From positions 1 to 64,000 of the forward strand of contig CAUUKX010000001.1 in the NCBI GenBank assembly GCA_963545585.1: a stretch of 64,000 nucleotides of DNA, written 5' to 3'. Numbering within the stretch: position 1 is the first letter of the stretch; each line of letters starts with the position of its first letter. The DNA is from W11650 sp963545585 (GTDB taxonomy: Bacteria > Bacillota > Clostridia > Lachnospirales > Vallitaleaceae). Of the stretch, positions 1-7,208 are shown piece after piece. The position numbers were made by a program, and so were the translations under genes. The notes under the pieces were generated by a model, which ran no database searches, was not told where the DNA came from, and saw nothing but the letters and a program-made list of their open reading frames with translations.

Positions 1-229
1 AAATACTTAAAAAAATAATCGCAAACTGCTGCATACCATCTTCCTGCTTTTCTCTATTTTTCTTTGTTTTGTCCTTTTACCGCCTGCACCCAATCCGAAG
101 CCGGATTCCGTCTTTTCCGCTGCGCAGCAGGCCGCTAAAACCGCAAAATATAAGCCATCACCGGGTGCGACAGCTAATCGCCTGCTTGTCTGGCAGGAGC
201 GGCTCACCTTAGCCGCCCCGCTATCCTCG

Positions 230-303
230 TAGCCGCACGCTGCGGATGCCTTAATTAGTGCCTTGCCGACCACCGTCTGCTTCAGCAAAGCCACTTCTTT
301 CAA
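230..303 (-). pseudogene. deoC 3' fragment (partial duplication)
   Basis: The minus strand here is a close copy of an internal part of the neighbouring intact deoC (about positions 491-565). It encodes the equivalent of [17 protein letters not shown] with a few changes ([17 protein letters not shown]). Similarity stops after the glycine-rich turn, and the reading frame then runs into unrelated, compositionally odd sequence. The Schiff-base lysine region and the rest of the barrel are missing, so it cannot be an aldolase. It lies just downstream of deoC in the same orientation, which suggests a local partial duplication that has decayed. Confidence 0.6.
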
Positions 304-305
304 AT

Positions 306-360
306 GAGCCGACTCCCGTCAAACTCAAGAACCCTTACACTCAACGACATTCGTCGGCTC
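306..360 (-). terminator. Inverted repeat downstream of deoC
   Basis: Arms GAGCCGAC (306-313) and GTCGGCTC (353-360) are perfect complements separated by about 39 nt, a short distance past the deoC stop. There is no clear T-run, so a role in ending the deoC transcript is only a guess. It also separates deoC from its decayed copy. Confidence 0.25.
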
Positions 361-387
361 GCCGCTCCATACTATTACTTGGCTGTT

Positions 388-1050
388 TTAATAATCAGTT
401 GCCGACTTTTCGCCTTTAATAATCGCAATTCCGGCACTTGCCCCAATCCGGTCAGCGCCCGCTTCAATCACCGCTTTGGCATCCTCATAACTGCGCACGC
501 CGCCCGATGCCTTAATTAGTGCCTTACCGGCCACCGTCCGCTTCATCAGAGCCACATCTTCCGGCGTAGAACCGCCCTTGCTAAAGCCGGTGCTGGTTTT
601 GACAAAATCCGCTCCGGCCTTGACTGCCAACTGGCAGGCTCGAACCTTTTCCTCTTCGGTCAAAAGGCAAGTTTCAATGATGACCTTTAAAATCCTATCT
701 CCGACCGCCGCCTTGACTTGCCGGATATCTTCGGTTACATAATCATCATCCTTGTCCTTTAATGCACCGATATTGATAACCATATCAATTTCCTGTGCGC
801 CAGCGCTGACCGCTGCGGTCGTTTCCGCTACCTTAACTGCGGTGGTTGATGCTCCCAGCGGAAAACCGACCACCGTGCAGACCTTCACTCCGCTGCCGGC
901 CAATTCCCCGGCCACCAGCGCCGTATAATACTCATTGACACAAACCGAAGCAAAGCCGTATTCTTTGGCTTCCTGACAAACCTTAACGATTTCTGCCTTG
1001 GTTGCGTCCGGCCTTAATAAAGTATGATCAATATATTTTTCTAATTTCAT
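388..1050 (-). CDS. deoC: Deoxyribose-phosphate aldolase
   Basis: This enzyme cleaves 2-deoxyribose 5-phosphate into glyceraldehyde 3-phosphate and acetaldehyde in deoxynucleoside catabolism. At 220 aa it has the full family length, and the class I aldolase signatures are present: the Schiff-base lysine in VKTSTGF (K151), the proton-relay residues D89 (EIDMVINIG) and K180 (KASGGVR), and the start [12 protein letters not shown]. The ATG follows an AAGGAGGAA ribosome binding site at good spacing. It stands alone rather than beside deoA, deoB or deoD. A decayed partial copy lies just downstream. Confidence 0.97.
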   Translation of the reverse strand: MKLEKYIDHTLLRPDATKAEIVKVCQEAKEYGFASVCVNEYYTALVAGELAGSGVKVCTVVGFPLGASTTAVKVAETTAAVSAGAQEIDMVINIGALKDKDDDYVTEDIRQVKAAVGDRILKVIIETCLLTEEEKVRACQLAVKAGADFVKTSTGFSKGGSTPEDVALMKRTVAGKALIKASGGVRSYEDAKAVIEAGADRIGASAGIAIIKGEKSATDY

Positions 1051-1289
1051 AAAAGTTCCTCCTTTTTATGGTTTATGGTTCTTACCCTTTTCCTATGTCA
1101 AATTATTTTCCCGCAGCTGCAAGTACAAGAAACAGCTTATGCTGCGGCAGCACCGCACAGCCCAAATATCTTAATCAAACAGACAAAAGAAAGCCTTAAA
1201 AGAAAGAATTTTTAGTTTTGCATATCATTTGCATTTTACGCTCTTTCCCTTTAGCTTTCATAAAAAACAGATTAGATTTTGATGAAATA

Positions 1290-1622
1290 TTATAACTCCT
1301 CGGGAAGCCCCATTAAGCCTTTCATTTGATAAACTGTTCCGTTTAAGCCAGTCAGACCAAAGCTGATTTTCTCCGCCTGCGGATAAAAGCGGGTACTGAG
1401 CACCACTTCGCCGTCATTTAAATAAATTTCCAAGCATTCATCAGCGACGGATGACTCAAACACACCCTTCACACCGTCAATATTTTCCAAAGCACTTTTT
1501 TTGATTTTGTCGTTGTCGGCAATCACCAAGCGCAGTCTGGTCGCACAATGTGCCGCACTGACAATATTTCTCCCACCACCGATTGCTTTTAAAATTTCCG
1601 ACGCCGATTTTTTATAATCCGT
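1290..1622 (-). CDS. Orphan PTS EIIB-like domain, ACG start, possibly decaying
   Basis: Read from an ACG at 1622 the frame gives 110 aa that begin like a glucose/sucrose-family PTS EIIB domain: ASEILKAIGGGRNIVSAAHC followed by ATRLRL, with the phosphorylated cysteine at residue 26. The first ATG (1529) would start after this cysteine and remove the active site. A GAGGGTG ribosome binding site lies 4 nt before the ACG, and an in-frame stop lies nine codons upstream of it, so the ACG looks like a mutated ATG. After the VKGVF motif the normal EIIB end is replaced by unrelated residues. No EIIC or EIIA partner is near. It could be a regulatory fragment translated weakly from ACG, or a pseudogene. 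Confidence 0.55.
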   Translation of the reverse strand, partial: TDYKKSASEILKAIGGGRNIVSAAHCATRLRLVIADNDKIKKSALENIDGVKGVFESSVADECLEIYLNDGEVVLSTRFYPQAEKISFGLTGLNGTVYQMKGLMGLPEEL

Positions 1623-1747
1623 AGAGCACCCTCGCTTTCTTAACTTTTACTATACTGCATTTCAACCGCTTTGTCTATTGGTAAATGAGGTTAAGTATTT
1701 TTTGTTTGATTGTAGCTCAGGTAAAAACACACGACAAAAAATAGCGG

Positions 1748-2665
1748 CTACTCCAACAAAGCTTCCATTTCCTCTTTACTCAGTCCTGACACCACGATAT
1801 AGCAGCCGTCTAAAAAGGAATACTTTTCCGGGTTTAATTTTTGAATAAAGCTGTCATACGCCATCTCACCCAAGGCATAATAACTTTCCGGATCATTTTC
1901 ATCTTCGCAGCAGACCAGCGTCAGCAGCCACTGGCCGACTTCCCGCTCACCCAGCATTTTCTGATTGCCGTACTCGACATAGGGCTGATAAGGCAAAATC
2001 GTCGGCAACTCCTGCGTCAGCGTATAATTGCCGATAATGCTGTCATCCTCTCTGTTAATAAAAAACTGCTGATTGGCAGAATATGCGTCCGTATACTGGG
2101 TTTTTTGTACCAATTCCTCAAAGCGGAGCAGCCGGTCGGGCGAATTCAGCAACTCCTGCGCCAAATCCCGATCAATATAAATTGGCCGGAATACGCCAAA
2201 AATAATGGAACTGCCACTTTCCAACGCCTGCTTACAAAAAACCTCAATCCCATAAGCAATATCATGCTCATAATCAAATGTACCGATATTTTCCGCGGTA
2301 AAAGAAACGCCATCCTCTTTTATAATCGGGCTTTCCAATTTTCGTGCCAAAATCTGCATAAAAGCAAACGCAAGCCGCCAGTCCGCTGCTGCCGCCGGCG
2401 TATTGACTCTGACATTGTAAGCTTTTTCCTCTTCTTCATAGCCAATCTCAAAGCCCCGGCCGCTTTGGCCGTCAATCCCAATTAGCAGACATTCAAACCG
2501 GGATAAGGGCGAAGCATAAAACTCTTCTATGGCAAAATCCTCATCCGCTTCATCAAAACTGAACTGTATCAAACCGTCTACCAAATCCAGACATTCTGCC
2601 ACCGTCAGCACTGGTGCCTGACCAGCTCCTTTTGTCTGATTGTTAACATGAAACACTACACTCAT
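1748..2665 (-). CDS. DUF4299-like protein, function unknown
   Basis: A 305 aa acidic soluble protein with no signal peptide or membrane segment. Its beginning (MSVVFHVNNQ), overall length and composition fit the DUF4299 family of Bacillota proteins, for which I know no function; this call comes from general resemblance, not from an active-site motif. The ATG is preceded by an excellent AGGAGG site. It stands between the EIIB remnant and a transposase scrap and forms no obvious operon. The reading frame is intact. Confidence 0.6.
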   Translation of the reverse strand: MSVVFHVNNQTKGAGQAPVLTVAECLDLVDGLIQFSFDEADEDFAIEEFYASPLSRFECLLIGIDGQSGRGFEIGYEEEEKAYNVRVNTPAAAADWRLAFAFMQILARKLESPIIKEDGVSFTAENIGTFDYEHDIAYGIEVFCKQALESGSSIIFGVFRPIYIDRDLAQELLNSPDRLLRFEELVQKTQYTDAYSANQQFFINREDDSIIGNYTLTQELPTILPYQPYVEYGNQKMLGEREVGQWLLTLVCCEDENDPESYYALGEMAYDSFIQKLNPEKYSFLDGCYIVVSGLSKEEMEALLE

Positions 2666-2913
2666 TGCATTTTCCTCCTATATTTACTGCCCCGGCCACC
2701 TGCCGGAATGTATTAGTTATAGCATATTCTATCCATTCTTTCAATCGGCAATTACCAAATGACACATTTTTTATTAAGATTGGATTGTATTCCCGAGTTT
2801 GCCGCTTTCTAATTAAAAAAATCAATTTTTTGCAAGATGTTACTTGCTTTTTTATGGTTTTATGAGGTAATTGTTTTGTAGGTATATCCTTATATAATGC
2901 TGGAGATGGCTCT

Positions 2914-3006
2914 ATGTTTATTGAAATAATCAAAAATAATGGCAAGCCTTATCTTCGTCTGGTACACGCAATTAGAAAGCCTAATAAAAATGGCGACATG
3001 GTTTAA
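2914..3006 (+). pseudogene. N-terminal scrap of an IS1634-type transposase
   Basis: A 30-codon plus-strand frame starts MFIEIIKNNGKPYLRLV, which resembles the first residues of IS1634-family transposases (an aliphatic strand, then a YLxLV motif). A TGGAGA site precedes the ATG. The frame stops after 30 codons, and no further transposase sequence or terminal repeats are visible. The rest of the 394-bp gap between the DUF4299-like gene and dinB shows nothing I recognise. Most likely the relic of an old insertion. Confidence 0.4.
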
Positions 3007-3059
3007 ACCTCAATCAGCCAAATTGCGTGTCCGGCCTTTTTGCCGCCGCCAGTTTCCCC

Positions 3060-4313
3060 TTAGTGGTGCTTTCTCATGTATTCCATCGTCCTGGCAAATA
3101 TTTCGCCCGTAAAAATCCGATCCAGATTTCCGGCAAAATCAAGCCCATACCGCTGCTGCAAAGATATAAGAGCATCATTTATAATGTCCTGACCGGATTT
3201 TTCATCGGCAAATAAGGCTTCGAGCCGCAGCTGCCGGTTCTGCTCCCTCGTCAAACGATGAATGCCGACACCAATCAGTCTGACCGGGCTGGGCTTGATT
3301 TGCTTTAGCAGTTCCGACGAACACTTATATATTTCTCCGGCCGAACGAGTCGCATCAATGGCTTTGGAGCGGGTGATGGTTTTCATATCGGCATAAGTAA
3401 TCTTCAGCGTGGCACTTTCCCCATAAAGTCCTACCTTCTCCGCCCGGCGCTCGACACTGATGGCCAAAAGCAATAAGGCGTTGCGCAGGAATGCAAAATC
3501 ATTGACATCGGCCTGAAAGGTAAACTCCCGACTGATGGATTTGGCATCTTCCGGTTTATATGGCACTACCCTGCGCTCATCAATCCCCATCGCCAGCTGG
3601 GTCAACAGCCGCCCCTGCTTGCCGAGCAGGCGGATGGTTTCGTCCGGCTGCTGCCGGATATGACGAATCGTATAAATACCTGCTTTGTTTAACTTTTCCG
3701 CAGTTTTTGCACCAACTGTATAGAGAACCCGCACATCCCGATCCATCATCAGGTTCACAAAATCTTCTGCGCTGGGAATTGCAAAGTAACCATTCGGTTT
3801 CTTCTCCTCGCTGGCCGTTTTAGCCGCCGCCTTGGAATATGCCACTCCGATGGAGCAGGTCAATCCCAGCTCAGTAAGAATACGGCTTTTTATTGTTTTG
3901 GCAAATGCACAGGCCTGTTCCCAAGTTCCCGCAGTTTTGGTAACATCCAAATATGCTTCATCCAAGGCAATGTACTCCGCAGCCTCGGCATATTCATCCC
4001 AAATCGAATGCAGCTGCGCCGAAACCGCTCTGTATTTTTCAAAGTTCGGATGCAGATAAATGCCCTCGGGACAAAGCCGGTGCGCTTCTTTAATGTTCAT
4101 GGCCGAACGGACTCCATATTTACGCGCTTCATAGCTGCATGTCGCCACTACGCCGCGTTCATGGGGCAGTGCTCCTATAATCAGCGCTTTTCCCCGGAGT
4201 GCGGGATTGTCGCGGATTTCCACAGCGGCATAAAAAGCATCCATATCGACATGTATAATAATCTGATTCGTGTTCTCCGCCTCCCCCATGATTTCATTCT
4301 TATGTTCCGGCAC
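3060..4313 (-). CDS. dinB: DNA polymerase IV (Y-family translesion polymerase)
   Basis: An error-prone DNA polymerase that bypasses lesions. The 417 aa protein has the Y-family palm motifs: HVDMDAFYAAVE with metal-binding aspartates near residues 23-25, and YIALDEAYLDVT, where the usual serine of the SIDEA motif is replaced. The thumb helix-hairpin-helix (LYTVGAKTAEKLNKAGI) and the C-terminal little-finger domain follow. I see no typical C-terminal clamp-binding peptide. It is monocistronic, with an inverted-repeat element just upstream where its promoter would be. Confidence 0.95.
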   Translation of the reverse strand: MPEHKNEIMGEAENTNQIIIHVDMDAFYAAVEIRDNPALRGKALIIGALPHERGVVATCSYEARKYGVRSAMNIKEAHRLCPEGIYLHPNFEKYRAVSAQLHSIWDEYAEAAEYIALDEAYLDVTKTAGTWEQACAFAKTIKSRILTELGLTCSIGVAYSKAAAKTASEEKKPNGYFAIPSAEDFVNLMMDRDVRVLYTVGAKTAEKLNKAGIYTIRHIRQQPDETIRLLGKQGRLLTQLAMGIDERRVVPYKPEDAKSISREFTFQADVNDFAFLRNALLLLAISVERRAEKVGLYGESATLKITYADMKTITRSKAIDATRSAGEIYKCSSELLKQIKPSPVRLIGVGIHRLTREQNRQLRLEALFADEKSGQDIINDALISLQQRYGLDFAGNLDRIFTGEIFARTMEYMRKHH

Positions 4314-4325
4314 TTAAATCCATTG

Positions 4326-4457
4326 CTCAACTTTCTCCTATTCGACCGAACAGTCTTTTTAGGCAGACCGCCCGCCCGGGCAGAAATGCGGAGCGTTTCG
4401 AGCAGGGCAGACCACCCGGGCAGAAGTGCACAGCACTTCGATCAGGGGAAAGTTGAG
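4326..4457. repeat. Inverted-repeat element with two internal tandem copies
   Basis: Perfect 10-bp terminal arms CTCAACTTTC (4326-4335) and GAAAGTTGAG (4448-4457) enclose two tandem imperfect copies of a GC-rich unit of about 42 bp starting GGCAGACC (about 4362-4405 and 4406-4446). It sits immediately upstream of dinB. With the related pair at 4587-4678 it fills most of the 381-bp gap between dinB and the flotillin gene. It looks like a small non-coding mobile or REP-type repeat. Confidence 0.45.
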
Positions 4458-4513
4458 TCCATTATAGTTAAAATTGTCAAGGCTGTCAATTAGCAGAAAG
4501 CGCACGCTAAGTG

Positions 4514-4550
4514 AAAAAGGCTATGAAAAACCTCGCGATTTCTCATAGCC
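4514..4550 (-). terminator. Rho-independent terminator of the flotillin gene
   Basis: On the minus strand, GGCTATGA pairs with TCATAGCC (4519-4550) around a GC-containing loop and is followed directly by five T residues. It is about 150 nt past the flotillin stop and points the same way, so it probably ends that transcript before dinB. Confidence 0.7.
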
Positions 4551-4586
4551 CGAAAACACTTCCTTTATATGTTTATATGTTTTTTT

Positions 4587-4678
4587 CTCAACTTCCCTCT
4601 AATCGAAACCCTTTGCGTTTCTGCCATAGAGAGCAATTTGCCTAAAAGATCTGCTCTTTCAAGCATGGGAAAGTTTAG
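4587..4678. repeat. Imperfect inverted repeat related to 4326-4457
   Basis: CTCAACTTCCC (4587-4597) is an imperfect complement of GGGAAAGTTTAG (4667-4678), the same end motif as the element at 4326-4457. The interior differs and lacks the tandem units. It lies between the flotillin stop and its terminator. Confidence 0.3.
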
Positions 4679-4694
4679 TATTATTTTTTACTGC

Positions 4695-6203
4695 TTACTG
4701 CACCTGATTTTCTCCCGATTCCGGCTTTCCGCCTATGTTTCCGCCTGCGGCTGATGCTTTGCCGCCCAAAAATCCGGAAATCAGGGCTTTGATATCAATA
4801 CCCATGCCCGAAGCAATGCCATCGGTAACCTGCGTTGTTCCTTCGACAATATCTTTCAGCAGCTTGGTATTATTGCCGTCGCCGTACATCGTAATCTTAT
4901 CGACCTTGCTCAGCGGCGCTGCCACATTCTGGGCAATCTCCGGCAGAGCCTTAACAATCATCTCAATAATTGCCGCTTCGCCGTACTGTTTCATCGCCTC
5001 CGCCTTTTCGGCAATACCCTTGGCTTCAGCCAGCAGCTTGGCTTCAATCGCTTCGGCTTCGGCTAAACCAACCGCTCTGACGCCAGCCGCTTCCTGCTCT
5101 CTCTGGAAACGGAAAGCATCCGCCTTGGCCTTTTCCGCTTCGGCATGTCTTTGCTCATCATACAGTCTGGCTTCTGCGTCTTTCTTCCGCTTAAACAGAA
5201 GTGCCTCGGCCTGCTGCTCTTCACGGTAACGCTCAGCGTCGGCCTGCGCCCGAATCTCAGCATCCAGCTTTTGCTTTTTAACCTCTACCTCCTGCCGGCG
5301 CAGCTCCGATTCCCGCTCGGTTCTTGCAATCTGGGCGTCAACGGTAACGGTTTCAATAATCTTTTGTTGTTCCTGTTCCTGCACTTTATAGGCGGCGTCT
5401 GCTTCTGCCTTCTTGATATCGGCTAAAATTTTAAGCTCCGATTTTTTAATATCCAGTTCATTATTGCGCTTGGCAATCTCGGCTTCAGCCGATACCTTAG
5501 CTTCGTTTGACTTGCTGTTGGCCTCGGCCTGTGCAATCTGAACGTCTCTTTCCGCCTGCGCCTTGGCAATTGCGGCGTTCCGCTTAATCAGAGCCGTATT
5601 GTCTGCACCCAAATCCTTAATCAAACCGTTTTCATCAGTAACATTTTGAATATTGCAGGACAAAATCTCAATGCCCAGCTTTTCCATATCCTTGGAAGCC
5701 TTGAGCATAACCTGATCGGAAAAGCTGTCCCGATCGGTGTTAATGCCCTTGAGCGACAAAGTACCGATAATTTCTCTCATATTACCCTGCAAGCTGTCCT
5801 GCAAATCGCTGGCAATATCCTTGGGGTTTTTATTTAAGAAGTTTTTGGCCGCCAGCTGCAATCCCTCTGGATTATTATAAATCCTAACCTTGGCCACCGC
5901 ATCCACATTGACATTAATAAAATCATTGGTCGGTACACTCTGCTCGGTCTTGATATCGACCGTAATCTGCCCCAGATACAGGCGATCCAGCCTTTCAAAA
6001 AACGGCACCTTAATTCCGGCTCGGCCAATTAAAATCCGCCCCTTTTTTCCCAGACCGGAAATAATAAACGCTCTGTCCGGCGGCGCTTTGACATATCCCA
6101 GCACCAAAACAAGGATCCCCAGCACCAGCAAAATAATAATCGGCATACCTTTTAAAACCATGTCCTGAAACAATACTGGTACACTTTTTAAAACTGCATT
6201 CAT
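4695..6203 (-). CDS. Flotillin-like SPFH-domain membrane scaffold protein
   Basis: The 502 aa protein has one N-terminal membrane segment (about residues 17-37), then an SPFH/band-7 domain, a long Ala/Glu-rich coiled coil made of AEA/AEAE repeats (about residues 210-430), and a Gly-rich tail. This is the layout of bacterial flotillins (FloT/YuaG), which organise membrane microdomains and oligomerise through the coiled coil. The ATG follows an AAGGAG site. It is not next to an NfeD-like gene, the usual partner. A terminator follows at 4514-4550. Confidence 0.9.
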   Translation of the reverse strand: MNAVLKSVPVLFQDMVLKGMPIIILLVLGILVLVLGYVKAPPDRAFIISGLGKKGRILIGRAGIKVPFFERLDRLYLGQITVDIKTEQSVPTNDFINVNVDAVAKVRIYNNPEGLQLAAKNFLNKNPKDIASDLQDSLQGNMREIIGTLSLKGINTDRDSFSDQVMLKASKDMEKLGIEILSCNIQNVTDENGLIKDLGADNTALIKRNAAIAKAQAERDVQIAQAEANSKSNEAKVSAEAEIAKRNNELDIKKSELKILADIKKAEADAAYKVQEQEQQKIIETVTVDAQIARTERESELRRQEVEVKKQKLDAEIRAQADAERYREEQQAEALLFKRKKDAEARLYDEQRHAEAEKAKADAFRFQREQEAAGVRAVGLAEAEAIEAKLLAEAKGIAEKAEAMKQYGEAAIIEMIVKALPEIAQNVAAPLSKVDKITMYGDGNNTKLLKDIVEGTTQVTDGIASGMGIDIKALISGFLGGKASAAGGNIGGKPESGENQVQ

Positions 6204-6232
6204 TTTTCCGCTCCTTTCCTTAAACCGCTTAG

Positions 6233-6386
6233 TTACAGTTCCGGCAAGCAGATATTATACTTTGTATGACGGAGCACTTGCTCTCTACGGACATATAAAG
6301 TATAAGTATCTATTTGCTTAACACCTACACTCGCAATTCGGCGAAAATTATTTCAGCGAATTGCAGATGGCTTGCCTGAACTGTAA
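6233..6386. repeat. MITE-like element with 17-bp terminal inverted repeats
   Basis: The left end (6233-6249) and right end (6370-6386) are 17-bp inverted repeats of consensus TTACAGTTCAGGCAAGC with one mismatch. Inside is a second dyad (GCAATTCG with CGAATTGC). No coding sequence is present. Single ends of the same type recur at 31695-31713 and 41591-41610, so this is a dispersed repeat family. It occupies half of the 317-bp gap upstream of the flotillin gene; nothing else is recognisable there. Confidence 0.5.
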
Positions 6387-6520
6387 GTTTTTTGCCAACC
6401 TTCCTGCATAAAACATTTTGCAAAACAGTTCGTCAAGCTTTTAACTCTCTTAGATTATACACCTAAATACTGGACTATGTCCAGAATTATCGGATTTTCT
6501 CATGCTTTTGTAATGCATTT

Positions 6521-7060
6521 TTAATCTCCACTACTTTCATAAGCCAGCCTTGGCGTGCCGTCGGCTACATAGATGATGCCGCAGCGCATAAAGCCATGCT
6601 TTTCCAGTAAATGCTGCATAATCCGGTTGTCCCGGTGCGTATCCGCCCGCACATGCCTGCACTTTTCCCGGGAAAAAGCTAGGCAGTCGGCAAAAACACC
6701 GGAACTGCCTTTTTGCCCCGCCAGCCGGTGAATCGTCCCGTAAGCTGAAGCATCCCGCCAGCTTCCGTCAATCCGCTGATAGGTCGGATCTTCCCCCAAA
6801 ATAAAAGCAAACACGCCATAAAGCCCGTTTCCGTTTACCATGACATACAACTGCTTATGCCCAATATCTTCCTTTAAGAGCGTTTCCGGCGGATAAAACC
6901 CACCCCACTGCGTAGCATTGCCGGCCGCAGCCATAACGGCTCTGGCCTGCGCATAAATATTCATGATCGCCGGTAAATCACCCGGCTCCGCTAACCGGAT
7001 TTTCCCCTTCCTCTGCTCCTCCGGCCGAGATGCTGCCGGGGGTAAACAATACTCAGACAT
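6521..7060 (-). CDS. GNAT-family N-acetyltransferase
   Basis: I place the start at the ATG at 7060 (179 aa), just after AGAGGAG; an upstream TTG at 7162 would add 34 residues lacking family character. The body begins KIRLAEPGDLPAIMNIY, typical of the GNAT first strand and helix, and ends with the segment ADTHRDNRIMQHLLEKHGF, the common fourth motif. Such enzymes transfer an acetyl group from acetyl-CoA to an amine; the substrate cannot be read from the sequence. The gene is followed by the MITE-like repeat. Confidence 0.85.
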   Translation of the reverse strand: MSEYCLPPAASRPEEQRKGKIRLAEPGDLPAIMNIYAQARAVMAAAGNATQWGGFYPPETLLKEDIGHKQLYVMVNGNGLYGVFAFILGEDPTYQRIDGSWRDASAYGTIHRLAGQKGSSGVFADCLAFSREKCRHVRADTHRDNRIMQHLLEKHGFMRCGIIYVADGTPRLAYESSGD

Positions 7061-7208
7061 ATTCTCCTCTTTTCTGTTTTCCTTGTAAGACCGGCGTAGG
7101 AATTCCGTGATTCCTTTCGCCAGCACCAAATCATCCCGCTTCTTCGGTGGATAAACGGTCAAACTTCCTGTAAATATCCGGCTAAGTTGCCCTTGGACAT
7201 TATATAAT

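Noticed and set aside
2643..2945. 100-codon minus-strand frame upstream of the DUF4299-like gene
   Set aside because: It overlaps the start of the DUF4299-like gene in another frame, has no family features or ribosome binding site, and is AT-rich random sequence.
4735..5229. 164-codon plus-strand frame over the flotillin gene
   Set aside because: It is the mirror of the Ala/Glu-rich coiled coil of the flotillin and is Ser/Ala-rich without a start signal.
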